The notes: generated by a model not told the origin, from the letters alone. A DNA stretch of 64,000 nucleotides from Microbacterium limosum (GCF_036324365.1 NZ_CP137080.1:2108001-2172000), one strand, 5' to 3'. Counted from the stretch's first letter, positions 47,785-56,783 are shown. Numbers and translations: made by a program.

Positions 47785-48014
47785 GAGGCGTCGGCCAGTT
47801 CCGTGCGCTCCCAGTCTCCCGTCTCCGCAGCATGAGACGCCACATCGGCGCTGCTCGACGCGTCGATTGCGGCCTTCAGCAGCCGCAGACGCCGCCGTCT
47901 GTCCTCGGCGTCGGCGAGGTACGCAAGATGCGCGCCGAGCGTGAGCCCGTCGCGGGCGGCTTGATCCTTGAGCCGGTCGCGGAGCTCGTCGCTGACTTTG
48001 ATCGTCGTAGTCAT
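47781..48014 (-). CDS. Antitoxin of the MazF-like pair (ribbon-helix-helix)
   Basis: A 77-residue protein: MTTTIKVSDELRDRLKDQAA is a ribbon-helix-helix DNA-binding start, followed by an acidic toxin-binding tail (ETGDWERTELADAS). Neutralises the downstream toxin and autoregulates, by family knowledge. Confidence 0.9.
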   Translation of the reverse strand: MTTTIKVSDELRDRLKDQAARDGLTLGAHLAYLADAEDRRRRLRLLKAAIDASSSADVASHAAETGDWERTELADAS

Positions 48015-48056
48015 ACCCGAAGTATACCGCTGTGAGATCCCGCCCCGCAGTGCTGA

Positions 48057-50807
48057 TCACAGTGGGCGCCCGCCGTGCGACGGGGATGCGCTGGGTGTGA
48101 TCCACGGTGCGGACGCCTGAACCTCGCGCTCGCGTGCTGCCCGTCGCAGCTCGGCGTGGGCGGCGCGGATAGCGTCCTGGAGCGTGAGCTCCGTTGTGCC
48201 GCGCATCATCGTCGCCCCCAGCTGTGCTGTCGCCTCCTCGTCGGTCCGCGCAACGGTGATGGCGGTGTTGTGGTGGCGCCCTCGGGTCAGTCCGACGTAG
48301 AGGCCGGCGGCGTCGACGTCCGGACCGACGACCGCGGCATCCGTCGTCTCTCCCTGAATGCCGTGCACCGTTGACGCGTACGCCAGCTGCACGTGTTCGA
48401 ACGCATACTCGCGACTCACTCCACGCATCTCACCGCTGTCGCTCGCCGACACGAGGGTGATGCGATCGTCGCGAATGCCGAGCACCACCCACTGCGCGCG
48501 GTTCTCGACGCCGGTGCGCGGGTCGTTGCGACGCGTCTGTACGGTGTCGCCGACGAGGAGACGCTGCTCCCCCATCCCAAGCGCGAGCACGGTGGAGTCA
48601 AGCTCCCCTTCGTCGACGCGGCGCTGCTGGATCGCATCGTTGATCGCATCCGCCTCACTGTTGGTGCCCGAGACCAGCGCGACGCGCTTCCCGCGCGCGT
48701 GCCACTCGAAGTAGGCCGCCACCATCGCGGCGCGCGCCTCCTCCGCTCCCGATGCCCGTTGCACATGCCCGCGCTCGAGCAACTCCCCTGCAATCGTGAG
48801 GGCGTCGTCACGGTCGCGGGGCTCGCGCAGGCGAAGAGTGAGCGCAGCGTATTCGGGATCACTGAACCGGTGCACCGTGCCGAGTTCCACGGATGCTGTC
48901 GCACACCGGACCGCTGATGCCATCGCCCCCGCGTGCCCGACCGGAAGCGCCTGACACGGATCGCCCACCATCGCCACTCCCACCTGCTGCTCGATCGCGA
49001 GACCGACGAGTGCAGCCTCGGTCTGCAGGTCGACCATGCCGGCTTCGTCCACGACGATCCGATCGCCGCGTCGGAGAACGAACCGCGATGGGCCCGCATA
49101 GATCGCGCCGGTGTCTCTGTCCGACTCCCCCACCGACAGCCGCGTCCACGCCTCGGCGCCGGCGGCGTCGACGGTCCAGCGATAGCCGTGATCGGCGAGT
49201 AGGGCATGCAGGCTCGAAGCCTCCGCGCCCACCTCACGTGACGCCACGGACGCGGCCTTCCGAGTCGGTGCGACGACCAGCATTTGTCGGTGTTGCGATC
49301 GCAAAGCCGCGAAAGCCACGCGCAGCATCGTGGTCTTACCCGCGCCAGCCGGCCCGGTCACCGTCACGAGGCCGCCGGCCCCGGCAATCGCGCCGGCGGC
49401 CGCGAGCTGCGAGGGATCCAGCTGGTCGACGTCTTCCGGGAATGCCGCGCTGCGACGGAGCTCCTGCGGCAGGAGCGAGCGACCCGGCGATGCGAGCGCG
49501 TCCAGGCTGCCGGCGAGATGAATCTTCAGGCGCACTGTCTCGGTCGCCATGAACGCCTTGACCTGGCCCGGGAGGTCGGCATCCGTCATCAACCGCACGC
49601 ACGTGCCGTGTGCTTTCTCTGCGATCGCGTCGATCGTCGCGATCAACGCATCGCGGGGCGCGACCACCCCGCTCCGCGCGAGGGCGCGCGTCGCGCCCGC
49701 TCGGAGGTCGAAAGAACTGAACCTCCCGCCGGTGCGGGTGGAACGCTCGTCCGCATCGACCACCGCGGCATGCGCCAGAAGGTCCAGGTCGAGCGCGTGG
49801 AGTGGGGTGGAGACGAGCGGCACAGGCGCACGGTCCACAGCGAGCCGGGCATCGAGACTCGCGAGCTCGCCACGCACAGTCGCTTCCCACGACAGCTCGT
49901 CGAGGTGAGCGGGTTTGTTCGGGCGCGACATCGCCCACGCGCGACGGTCGATCTGTGTCAGAACGCGGATGCTGGGGCTCGTCCCATCGTGCTCAGCGCT
50001 CCACTCCGCGATGAGTCGGGCTCGATTCACCTCGATCTGCGCCGAGCGCCGCGAGAGGGGCCGCACCACGCTCGCAAGTTCGGCGACCTCGCCGTCATCG
50101 TCGAGCGTGAACCCGTGACGGGCGAGCGACGCGAGCCACTGCGGATCTGTTCGCGCAGCGAGATCGCCTTCGGCGTTGATCAGGGTGTGGAGCTTCATTG
50201 CGACCCGCGAGTCGACGTTGGACCACTTGCCGTCAGCGCCGAGCACCTTCACGTTCAACCAAAGGTGGCGGTGGGCGTGCGGGTCGAGCGCGCGCGAGCG
50301 CCGATGGTCGAGCTCGACCACCTCGATGCGGGTGATGTCTTCCCGAATGAGTCCGCCATGACCGCGACGTGCGTTCAGCTCGTTCAGCCAGGTAGTGAGG
50401 ATCTGGTCACGCAGGCGATTCTGCAGCGACTCGAATTCGGACGCGAGCTCCGGATGCAGCAACGCCGCGATGCTGTACGACTTCGGGTGGTTCAGCGTCG
50501 CGTCGAGCAAGAGATCGGCGTCCGCGCTGAGCCGCTGGCTTCCACGCTTCTCCCCCGTCACCGGGTCATGACCCGTGAGCCACACCCGGAGCGCTCCTGC
50601 CGATAGCTCGTCGGCTGCGATTGCGCCATCCGTCACAACGAATCTCGTGACGCTCGCATCGGTGGCGCTGCTGTAACGCTCGAGCGCGTCAGATCCGGTC
50701 GAAAGGTGGAGATGAGCATCGCAAGTTCCCTTCACGGCGTAGTCGATCGCCCGACCGACCCCGCCGGAGCCGGCGCCTCTCTTCCACCGCTGGAGACCTC
50801 CCCGCAT
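48057..50807 (-). CDS. MobF-family relaxase with C-terminal RecD/TraI-type helicase
   Basis: A 916-residue conjugative relaxase-helicase. The N-terminal TrwC-like domain has candidate catalytic Tyr near residues 23-45, NHPKSYSIAALLHPEL, and the metal-binding triad H177/H179/H181 in DPHAHRHLWLNVKV. The helicase has Walker A GPAGAGKTT (about 484), VVAPTRKAA, Walker B VVDEAGM (about 586), GDPCQALPVG and the motif VI region AYASTVHGIQGET...GLTRGRH. It nicks oriT and unwinds the transfer strand. No type IV secretion genes accompany it, so the element is mobilizable rather than self-transmissible. Confidence 0.93.
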   Translation of the reverse strand: MRGGLQRWKRGAGSGGVGRAIDYAVKGTCDAHLHLSTGSDALERYSSATDASVTRFVVTDGAIAADELSAGALRVWLTGHDPVTGEKRGSQRLSADADLLLDATLNHPKSYSIAALLHPELASEFESLQNRLRDQILTTWLNELNARRGHGGLIREDITRIEVVELDHRRSRALDPHAHRHLWLNVKVLGADGKWSNVDSRVAMKLHTLINAEGDLAARTDPQWLASLARHGFTLDDDGEVAELASVVRPLSRRSAQIEVNRARLIAEWSAEHDGTSPSIRVLTQIDRRAWAMSRPNKPAHLDELSWEATVRGELASLDARLAVDRAPVPLVSTPLHALDLDLLAHAAVVDADERSTRTGGRFSSFDLRAGATRALARSGVVAPRDALIATIDAIAEKAHGTCVRLMTDADLPGQVKAFMATETVRLKIHLAGSLDALASPGRSLLPQELRRSAAFPEDVDQLDPSQLAAAGAIAGAGGLVTVTGPAGAGKTTMLRVAFAALRSQHRQMLVVAPTRKAASVASREVGAEASSLHALLADHGYRWTVDAAGAEAWTRLSVGESDRDTGAIYAGPSRFVLRRGDRIVVDEAGMVDLQTEAALVGLAIEQQVGVAMVGDPCQALPVGHAGAMASAVRCATASVELGTVHRFSDPEYAALTLRLREPRDRDDALTIAGELLERGHVQRASGAEEARAAMVAAYFEWHARGKRVALVSGTNSEADAINDAIQQRRVDEGELDSTVLALGMGEQRLLVGDTVQTRRNDPRTGVENRAQWVVLGIRDDRITLVSASDSGEMRGVSREYAFEHVQLAYASTVHGIQGETTDAAVVGPDVDAAGLYVGLTRGRHHNTAITVARTDEEATAQLGATMMRGTTELTLQDAIRAAHAELRRAAREREVQASAPWITPSASPSHGGRPL

Positions 50808-51513
50808 GTCGCTAGGCTAGGACGGTATTTGACTCCTGGCCAGTGTTTTTTGTGCCATGCAGGTAGATGTCGCCGAATCCTTCAGGATGACGCTCGAGTC
50901 ACGGGATCACCGATTGGTGCCTGCGTGCATCGCTGTATTGCCGTCGGAATGTCGTGGTGTCTTGCTCCTTATCCTTTAGGAATCTTCGGTTCTGCTACAT
51001 CAGCTTTGCGGGTCGAGGCTGATGGTGGTGTATCACGTGGAAGCCTGGGGAAGTCGCGATCAGCAACTGTAAGGCCAGGTCGCGACAGTGAACCTAGTCA
51101 CGCGTGATCGCAATGAACCGCGGCATCAAGGGATGGCCTGAGAAATTGGGGAGCGCATTCGCCGATAGTGAACCTTATGTCAGCTTAGAAGGCATCGAGC
51201 CCCTCCCCAGACGCCGATCGGCGTGAGGGGTGGTGCGTCTCTTTTGCGCGTGGGTCGTCTTGTTCGACGGGCTCGTGTGGCTGCTCATTCCCGGCTTCAT
51301 CTTCGCGGTCTTGGGCCGCGCGCGTCACCGTTGGGCGGAGACCGCGAGCAGCGGAATCGAGGTATCTGCCGAGCCGTGTTCGCAGCCCTGGGAAGGCACT
51401 CGTAAGTTCCGTATTGCGCTTTCCGGGTACGGGACTGCCAGCCTCGCTGAGGGCGACTGCTAGGTTCCTGGGTGCCGACTTGCCTTTCTGTAGGTTCGGG
51501 CTATGGTGAGGGC
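50808..51513. other. Gene-poor region upstream of the relaxase, candidate oriT
   Basis: About 700 nt without a convincing gene and with lower GC than the flanks. Palindromes: TCACGCGTGA (51098-51107) and ACGCCGATCGGCGT (51211-51224) flanked by CCCCTC and GAGGGG. AGTGAACCT occurs at 51087 and again at 51167. Relaxase origins of transfer usually lie next to the relaxase start, as here. A 77-codon frame at 51230-51463 has a hydrophobic stretch but no ribosome site. Confidence 0.45.
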
Positions 51514-51678
51514 ATGTCGATGACCGCCCCTTTCGCCAGCGCGCAGCGTCTTATTGACGCCGGCGTTGTGCGGGCTGTTCTGGATATCGCGGGAGCCCGT
51601 CACGAGGTTCTCCCGCCGCGGATGACGGGCGCGGGAGCGGTATCGCTCTTGCTCTCCACCCGTCGCGCTCCGCCGTAA
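51514..51678 (+). CDS. 54-residue small protein, possibly leaderless
   Basis: ATG 51514 encodes MSMTAPFASAQRLIDAGVVR and 34 more residues ending in LLSTRRAPP. A promoter-like TTGCCT (51480-51485), 16-nt spacer and TATGGT (51502-51507) sits so that transcription would begin at or very near the ATG, i.e. a leaderless mRNA, common in actinobacteria. GGTGAGGG also lies just upstream. No family recognised; coding status uncertain. Confidence 0.4.
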   Translation: MSMTAPFASAQRLIDAGVVRAVLDIAGARHEVLPPRMTGAGAVSLLLSTRRAPP

Positions 51679-51712
51679 ATGAGTCCGTGGTTTCCACGGC
51701 TTGTCCGGCTAC

Positions 51713-51742
51713 CCAGCGCGTCGCATATGCGGCGCTTTTTTT
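51713..51742 (+). terminator. Rho-independent terminator in the small-gene cluster
   Basis: The stem formed by GCGCGTCGCA and TGCGGCGC (about 51715-51735, imperfect) is followed by seven T residues (51736-51742), the only classical T-run terminator in the window. It lies between the 54- and 65-residue genes. Confidence 0.7.
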
Positions 51743-51759
51743 GTACCCAGGAGGCAGAG

Positions 51760-51957
51760 ATGCCGATCACACGACCGCGCAAGACAACGCCACGCGCCGA
51801 CCCCAGGCCGCGCCGCTCCGCGCTGTGCGCCGCCAACCGCGGCGACACGGTCACCGCGCTACCGACACATCGCTCTGACGGAAGCAACGCCGGCCGGTCA
51901 GCGCTACGGGTCGCACGGATCCTCAATGTCCGGGCATGGGGCGGAGGGAGATCATGA
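51760..51957 (+). CDS. 65-residue Arg-rich protein
   Basis: ATG 51760 has an excellent ribosome site (AGGAGGCAGAG). The product MPITRPRKTTPRADPRPRRS and onward is basic, with no recognised fold. Its stop overlaps the next start (ATGA at 51954-51957). Function unknown. Confidence 0.55.
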   Translation: MPITRPRKTTPRADPRPRRSALCAANRGDTVTALPTHRSDGSNAGRSALRVARILNVRAWGGGRS

Positions 51958-52172
51958 GGTGTCGTTGGACTCCGGACGCGTTGCGGGCTCGTCTTCGCGC
52001 CTGGTCCGTGCTGAACACGGTTGCGGGGACCGTTCCTGTGCGGACGGCGAGGATGCGTCTAGCTTTCATGGAGATCATCTCGCAGGTCGATCGGGGGGAG
52101 CTGCCCCTGGATGGTGCGGCGGAGCTGTTTGATCAGTTGGCGAAGCTGATGGGGCCGCCGCATCCCACGTGA
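51954..52172 (+). CDS. 72-residue helical protein
   Basis: ATG 51954 after GGAGGGAG; MRCRWTPDALRARLRAWSVL, then MRLAFMEIISQVDRGELPLD and AAELFDQLAKLMGPPHPT. Predicted helical and soluble. Translationally coupled to the preceding gene. Not recognised; belongs to the unusual small-gene cluster with the DksA-like gene. Confidence 0.6.
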   Translation: MRCRWTPDALRARLRAWSVLNTVAGTVPVRTARMRLAFMEIISQVDRGELPLDGAAELFDQLAKLMGPPHPT

Positions 52173-52279
52173 TGTTCCCTGTCGTTTCTTGACCCGATGT
52201 CGGTGAGTGTCCGCTCACCGACGCGCCGGAGTCTGCTTCCGGCACTCATGACGTCGACATTTTCTGATGAGGAGTTCTC

Positions 52280-52606
52280 ATGTCTGTTGATATTGCACCT
52301 CGGTCCGCCCCGAAACTTAACTACGCCCACATTCGCCGTTTCTTGCAGGAGGAGCTTCGGCAGCGGGAAGTCATCATCCGCGCGTCCGGCCTGTCCGCCG
52401 CGCCCAACATCGACCCGGTCTCGTGGGCGACAAATCAGGCAGCGCGGCGGGTGATGGATCAGATCACCGCGGCGCTGGACCGGCTGGAAGCTGGCACGTA
52501 TGGTCGCTGCATCCGCTGCGGCGGAGCGATCGTCGCGGCGCGTTTGGACATCATGCCGTACGCCGAGAACTGTGTCGATTGTCAGCGCGATGTCGATAAA
52601 CGTTGA
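52280..52606 (+). CDS. TraR/DksA-type C4 zinc-finger protein
   Basis: A 108-residue protein with N-terminal helices (LNYAHIRRFLQEELRQREVI, VMDQITAALDRLEAGTYGRC) and a four-Cys zinc finger, CIRCGGA...NCVDCQ. DksA/TraR proteins bind the RNA polymerase secondary channel and modulate transcription. Start ATG 52280 follows a GATGAGGAG site (52265-52273). Its end overlaps the next reading frame by 17 nt. Confidence 0.88.
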   Translation: MSVDIAPRSAPKLNYAHIRRFLQEELRQREVIIRASGLSAAPNIDPVSWATNQAARRVMDQITAALDRLEAGTYGRCIRCGGAIVAARLDIMPYAENCVDCQRDVDKR

Positions 52607-54383
52607 GGCGCGGCCGGATCGCCCCGTTCGCGGAGTCCGTGCGGCGCAAGCCGAGCAAGTCGAGCTGACCCCACCGGAACGCATCGGACTGCGCGGCCTA
52701 CTCTCGCTTGCCCGCCCCCGCCAGAACGACCCCGCGCGGGCGCCGCTGATCGCGGTGATCGGAGATCGGTTGGGTTGCTTGACGGCGTTGCGTTCGGCGC
52801 CGGAAGCGCAAGTGTTCCACAGTGTTCATTCGGTGTGGGGGCGTCACCGTGCGGTGGTGATCGGTGTGGACATCAGTTGGCTGCGCACCCGCAAGCAGCT
52901 TCGCGCGTCCCTGCGGGACATCGAAGTGGAGCGTGTCAGATGGTTTGTGTAAGGGGCAGTGCTCCTGACTGAAAGTCGAGACACTGATGACCATGATTGA
53001 CAAGCAGGCGCGTGAGGAGCGTCGCAAGGCTCAACGGCAGGGTGTGGAGGCGCTCGAAGCATCGGGCGCATTGGATGACCTCTACGCGAAGATCGATGCT
53101 GGCGAGGTCAAGCTCGATGGCAAGGACGGGCTCATCCAGCAGCTCATCAAGGCCGGCCTCGAACGCGGATTGCGGGCGGAGCTGACCGAGCATGTCGGCT
53201 ACGAGCAGGGCGATCCCGAGGCGGGGCTTCACCCGAATTCGAGGAACGGCTCGTTTCCGAAGACTGTCGCGACCAGCGTCGGTGACGTCGACCTCGCGAT
53301 CCCCAGGGACCGAGATGGGTCCTTCACGCCGATGCTGGTCCCGAAGGGCTCACGGCGCCTTGGTGGGCTCGACGACATGATCGTCTCGCTCTACGCCGGC
53401 GGGATGACGATCCGCGATATCGAGCATCATCTGGTCTCCACGATCGGCACCGAGATCAGCCGGGAGACGATCAGCAAGATCACTGACGAGGTCCTTGACG
53501 AGGTCCTCGCTTGGCAGCATCGGCCGCTGGAGGCGTTCTATCCGGTGATCTACCTGGACGCGCTGATCGTGAAGGTCCGCGATGGTGCGCACGTGCGCAA
53601 CAAAGCCGCTCACATCGCTGTCGGCGTCGACATGGATGGCATCAAGCACGTCCTGGGCATCTGGATCCAAACCACCGAGGGTGCGAAGTTCTGGGCCGGT
53701 GTCTGCGCGCAACTCGCCAACCGCGGCATCACGGACGTCCTCATCGTCTGCGTCGACGGGCTCACCGGGTTCCCCGAAGCGATCGAGGCGACCTGGCCGC
53801 AATCGACGGTCCAGACCTGCGTGGTGCATCTGATCCGCTCGGCGATGCGGTTCGTGAACTACAAGTCCCGCAAGGCCGTCGCTGCCGCGTTGAAACCGAT
53901 CTACCAGGCCGCGGACGAAGACGCCGCCCTCGTCGCGCTGTCCGAGTTCGCCGCGTCCGACCTCGGTCAAGCGAACCCGAACACGGTCCAGGTGTTCGAG
54001 AACGCGTGGGACAGGTTCACACCGTTTCTGGCGTTCCCGCCGATGCTGCGCCGGGTGATTTACACCACGAACAGCATCGAGTCGCTGAACTATCAGCTGC
54101 GGAAGATCATCAAGAACCGCGGCCATTTCCCCTCCGACGACGCCGTCGTCAAGCTGCTCTGGCTCGCGATCTGCAACATCGAAGACAAGCGAGCCCGCGA
54201 CCGACTCAAGGAACGCGGACGATCACGAGGCGTCAAACGCAACGCCGAAGGCCGCCTCGTCGAGGGCCAGATCACCACGAATTGGAAGCAAGCCCTCGCG
54301 CAACCCCTGTGCGTCAGGATGGGGTGAGACACCAGCACTGCTGACCTTCGCACTGCACGGGGCGAGAACGGACCAATACTGAG

Positions 54384-54788
54384 ATGACGATGACGGTTGC
54401 TGACGTCGGCACCGATGATGGGGCTATGGCTCCTCGTGCTGACCGGCCCAAGAGGCGGACGTTCACCGCCGAGTTCAAAGCGGCGATCCTGGCCGAGTAC
54501 GACGCCGCGGACCGCTCTGGGCGTGGGGAGATCCTGCGCCGGGAGGGCCTGTACACCTCCCACATCATCGAGTGGCGCAAGGCCGCGGCCGCCGGCTCGC
54601 TGTCCGGGCTGGGCAGCAAGCCGCGGGACCGGCGCGAGCGGGAGCTGCAGGCGCTACGGGCCCGGGCGGAGAAGGCCGAGGCCGAGCTGGCCAAGACCAG
54701 GGCGGCGCTGGACCTGATGGGAAAAGCACACGCGCTCTTGGAGACGCTCTCCGAGAGCGCGGACAAGCCGCCGCGGTCGCCGCGGTGA
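54384..54788 (+). CDS. IS3-family transposase OrfA
   Basis: A 134-residue protein with a helix-turn-helix domain (RRTFTAEFKAAILAEYDAAD, LYTSHIIEWRKAAAAGSL) and a C-terminal leucine-zipper-like helix, LQALRARAEKAEAELAKTR. Binds the IS ends. Its stop overlaps the GTG of orfB (GTGA at 54785). Confidence 0.9.
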   Translation: MTMTVADVGTDDGAMAPRADRPKRRTFTAEFKAAILAEYDAADRSGRGEILRREGLYTSHIIEWRKAAAAGSLSGLGSKPRDRRERELQALRARAEKAEAELAKTRAALDLMGKAHALLETLSESADKPPRSPR

Positions 54789-55786
54789 TCAACCCGGCCG
54801 TCGACGGGCTGGCCGAGCACGTCGGCACCGCGGCTGCGTGCGCGCTGCTGGGTCGCTCCCGCGCCAGTCACTACCGGGCCAAGAACCCGCCACCGCCACG
54901 TCCACGGACACCGCGGCCGGCACCGGCGAACAAGCTGTCCGCCGCCGAGCGGGCCCACGTGCTGGCCGTGTTGACCAGCCAGCGGTTCGCGGACAAGTCG
55001 GTCGCCCAGGTCTGGGCCACGCTGCTGGACGAGGGCACCTACCTGTGCTCGATGTCCACGATGCACCGGATCCTGCGCGAGCACGACATGGCCGGGGAAC
55101 GGCGCCGGCAGGCGAGCCACCCGCCCCGGACCCGGCCCGAGCTCGTCGCGACGGCGCCGGGGCAGGTGTGGAGTTGGGACATCACAAAGCTCAAGGGGCC
55201 GGAGCGGGGCGTGTACTACGACCTGTACGTCGTGCTCGACATCTTCTCCAGGTTCGTCGTGGGCTGGACCATCGCGGCCCGCGAGGACGCCGAGATCGCC
55301 AAGAACCTGCTCGAGCACGCCATGGGCATCCATGGCGTGCCGGAGGCGATCCACGCCGACCGCGGGACCTCGATGACCTCCAAACCGGTCGCTCAGCTGC
55401 TCGTCGACCTCGGGGTGGCCAGGTCGCACTCCCGCCCGCACGTGTCGAACGACAACCCTTACAGCGAGGCGGCGTTCAAGACGCTGAAGTACGCCCCGGT
55501 CTTCCCCGAGCGCTTCGGGTCCCTGGCCGACGCCGGCGCGTTCGCCGAGCAGTTCTTCGCCTACTACAACCACGAGCACCGCCACTGCGGGATCGGGCTG
55601 CACACCCCCGCCAGCGTCCACTTCGGCACCGCCGGGCAGGTCCGCGCCCAGCGCCAGGCCACCCTGGACGCGGCCTACGCCGCCCGTCCCGAGCGCTTCG
55701 GCCACCGCCGACCCCAGGCGCCCAAGCTGCCCGAGGCCGCCTGGATCAACCAGCCCTCACAGGAGGCCCTCATACAGACCGCCTGA
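54785..55786 (+). CDS. IS3-family transposase OrfB (DDE integrase)
   Basis: About 333 residues. N-terminal HTH_21-like region (SAAERAHVLAVLTSQRFADK), then the rve catalytic core with Asp in VWSWDITKLKG, Asp in AIHADRGTSM and Glu in NPYSEAAFKTLKY. Intact. Expressed by coupling at GTG 54785 or by frameshifting from OrfA to make OrfAB; the frame is open upstream to 54572. Confidence 0.92.
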   Translation: MINPAVDGLAEHVGTAAACALLGRSRASHYRAKNPPPPRPRTPRPAPANKLSAAERAHVLAVLTSQRFADKSVAQVWATLLDEGTYLCSMSTMHRILREHDMAGERRRQASHPPRTRPELVATAPGQVWSWDITKLKGPERGVYYDLYVVLDIFSRFVVGWTIAAREDAEIAKNLLEHAMGIHGVPEAIHADRGTSMTSKPVAQLLVDLGVARSHSRPHVSNDNPYSEAAFKTLKYAPVFPERFGSLADAGAFAEQFFAYYNHEHRHCGIGLHTPASVHFGTAGQVRAQRQATLDAAYAARPERFGHRRPQAPKLPEAAWINQPSQEALIQTA

Positions 55787-56285
55787 CGGAATCTGTCTCA
55801 CCCGCCTTGACACTTTCCGAACTCGCCCTCGCCTACCCCGACCGCATCCAGCCCTACCTCTGAAAACCGAGCGACGCCCGCTTACACAAACAACTTGACA
55901 GGCTCTCGAAGTGCAGTGCGCAGTGCTCTGTGGTCGGCTCACCAGGTTGGAGCACATCTTTCTCGTCCTGAACGGCTCCCCCATCATCTCCGAAGACAGC
56001 GTCCTTCGGATCTGCGACAGCGTCGCACGACGAATACACAATCGCCTCGAACAAGCCTGCGCACGGTCCATCGTGATCACCGCCATCCTCGCCGAACACT
56101 GCGACGACAGCGACCGTCTCGCCGCCCGCGTGATCGCGCGGGCACGAGAACGCGAGTCATTGGACGCGGGGATCGCGCTGAACTGGAAGGAGATCACAAA
56201 CACCTCGATCGGCGCCGCCGGGCTCAACGCCCACCTCTGACCGCATCACACCCCCCGCTCTAATTTCACGACGAAGGAGTTCACC

Positions 56286-56441
56286 ATGACCACAACAACC
56301 CCCGCTTCGGCCGCCGCTCGAGTGCTGCACCGCGTGTTGTTCCAACAGCGAACGCCGGACCGCTCCCAGCCTGTCACCGTGCAGCACTCAACCGGCGTCA
56401 TCCCGACAGCGCCCTCAGCGAAGTGGCTCGCCCTCGGCTAG
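56286..56441 (+). CDS. 51-residue small protein
   Basis: ATG 56286 preceded by GAAGGAGTTCACC, a strong ribosome site; product MTTTTPASAAARVLHRVLFQ and onward, ending SAKWLALG. Lies 45 nt downstream of the split gene and on the same strand. Not recognised. Confidence 0.5.
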   Translation: MTTTTPASAAARVLHRVLFQQRTPDRSQPVTVQHSTGVIPTAPSAKWLALG

Positions 56442-56783
56442 AACGTCCCGCCCCAGCCGACGCCGGCGTACTCGCCGAACCAGACTCACCTGCGGATGCG
56501 CGCCGGTACGGAGCGAGACTCCGCACCGCGGGACCCGCCAAGCAGGGTTTGCACAGACCCATTCACGTCGTTGAATCGGCGCGCTGTTGCAGTACGTTCC
56601 GGCGCGCCTGATCGTAGGAGCGCGGTTAGCGGCCGCGATCGAAACCCATCACGTGGGGCAGGTCAAGCATTACAGGATCGCCTCCGCGATCGGAGCCTCA
56701 CCCACGAGAAGGCTCAACCACCTGCCCGGACATCACACCCGGCGCGCAGCTCGTAGCCGGCCATTCACACCCCTCGACGCGAC
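56442..56783. other. Intergenic stretch, possible right border of the accessory region
   Basis: About 340 nt without a supported gene. Short frames here have no ribosome sites or family features. No copy of the tRNA-Lys 3' end was found in it. Confidence 0.5.

Larger units (their letters stand above)
54304..55812. mobile_element. IS3-family element inserted in the IS256 transposase gene
   Basis: The insert of about 1509 bp is bounded by transposase codons 54303 and 55813. Its ends share GGTGAGACA-type inverted repeats: GTCAGGATGGGGTGAGACA near 54312-54330 and the complement GTCAAGGCGGGTGAGACA reading in from about 55812. The exact tips and target duplication are not resolved. It contains two overlapping transposase frames. 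Confidence 0.85.
52987..55863 (+). pseudogene. IS256-family (mutator-type) transposase, interrupted
   Basis: The transposase reads from ATG 52987 through GLERGLRAELTEHVGYEQGD, YLDALIVKVRDG (first Asp), VDGLTGFPEAI (second Asp) and NSIESLNYQLRK (Glu) to NWKQALAQ at 54303, then runs into IS3 sequence and stops at 54327. The missing C-terminal end LSELALAYPDRIQPYL reappears in the same frame at 55813-55860 with its stop at 55861-55863. The element can probably no longer transpose unless the 446-codon truncated form is active. Confidence 0.92.
52929..55905. mobile_element. IS256-family insertion sequence carrying a nested IS3-family element
   Basis: Ends: GAGCGTGTCAGATGG (52929 inward) and, inverted, GAGCCTGTCAAGTTG (55905 inward), both continuing into GTTTGTGTAAG. 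The inverted repeats run about 35 bp. The flanking direct repeat TCGAAGTG (52921-52928 and 55906-55913) is the 8-bp target duplication expected for this family. Length 2977 bp because an IS3-type element of about 1.5 kb sits inside the transposase gene. Confidence 0.95.
52590..56240 (+). pseudogene. Unknown 221-residue gene split by an IS256-family insertion
   Basis: The 5' part 52590-52928 (113 codons, MSINVEARPDRPVRGVRAAQ ... RASLRDIEV) ends in the target duplication TCGAAGTG. The 3' part resumes at 55914 in the same frame (QCAVLCGRLTRLEHIFLVLN ... ITNTSIGAAGLNAHL) and stops at 56240. Deleting the IS and one target copy restores 221 uninterrupted codons. No family is recognised: the first half looks alpha/beta (VIGVDISWL), the second half helical. 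It overlaps the DksA-like gene by 17 nt, so it was cotranscribed with it. Confidence 0.75.

Noticed and set aside
51190..51205. TCGAGCCCC resembling the tRNA-Lys T-arm as a possible attR
   Set aside because: Only 9 bases match and the following bases (TCC versus ACG) diverge; integrase att repeats at tRNAs are usually longer.
51230..51463. 77-codon frame with a hydrophobic N-terminus
   Set aside because: No ribosome site, unusual composition after residue 40, and it overlaps the palindromic candidate oriT region.
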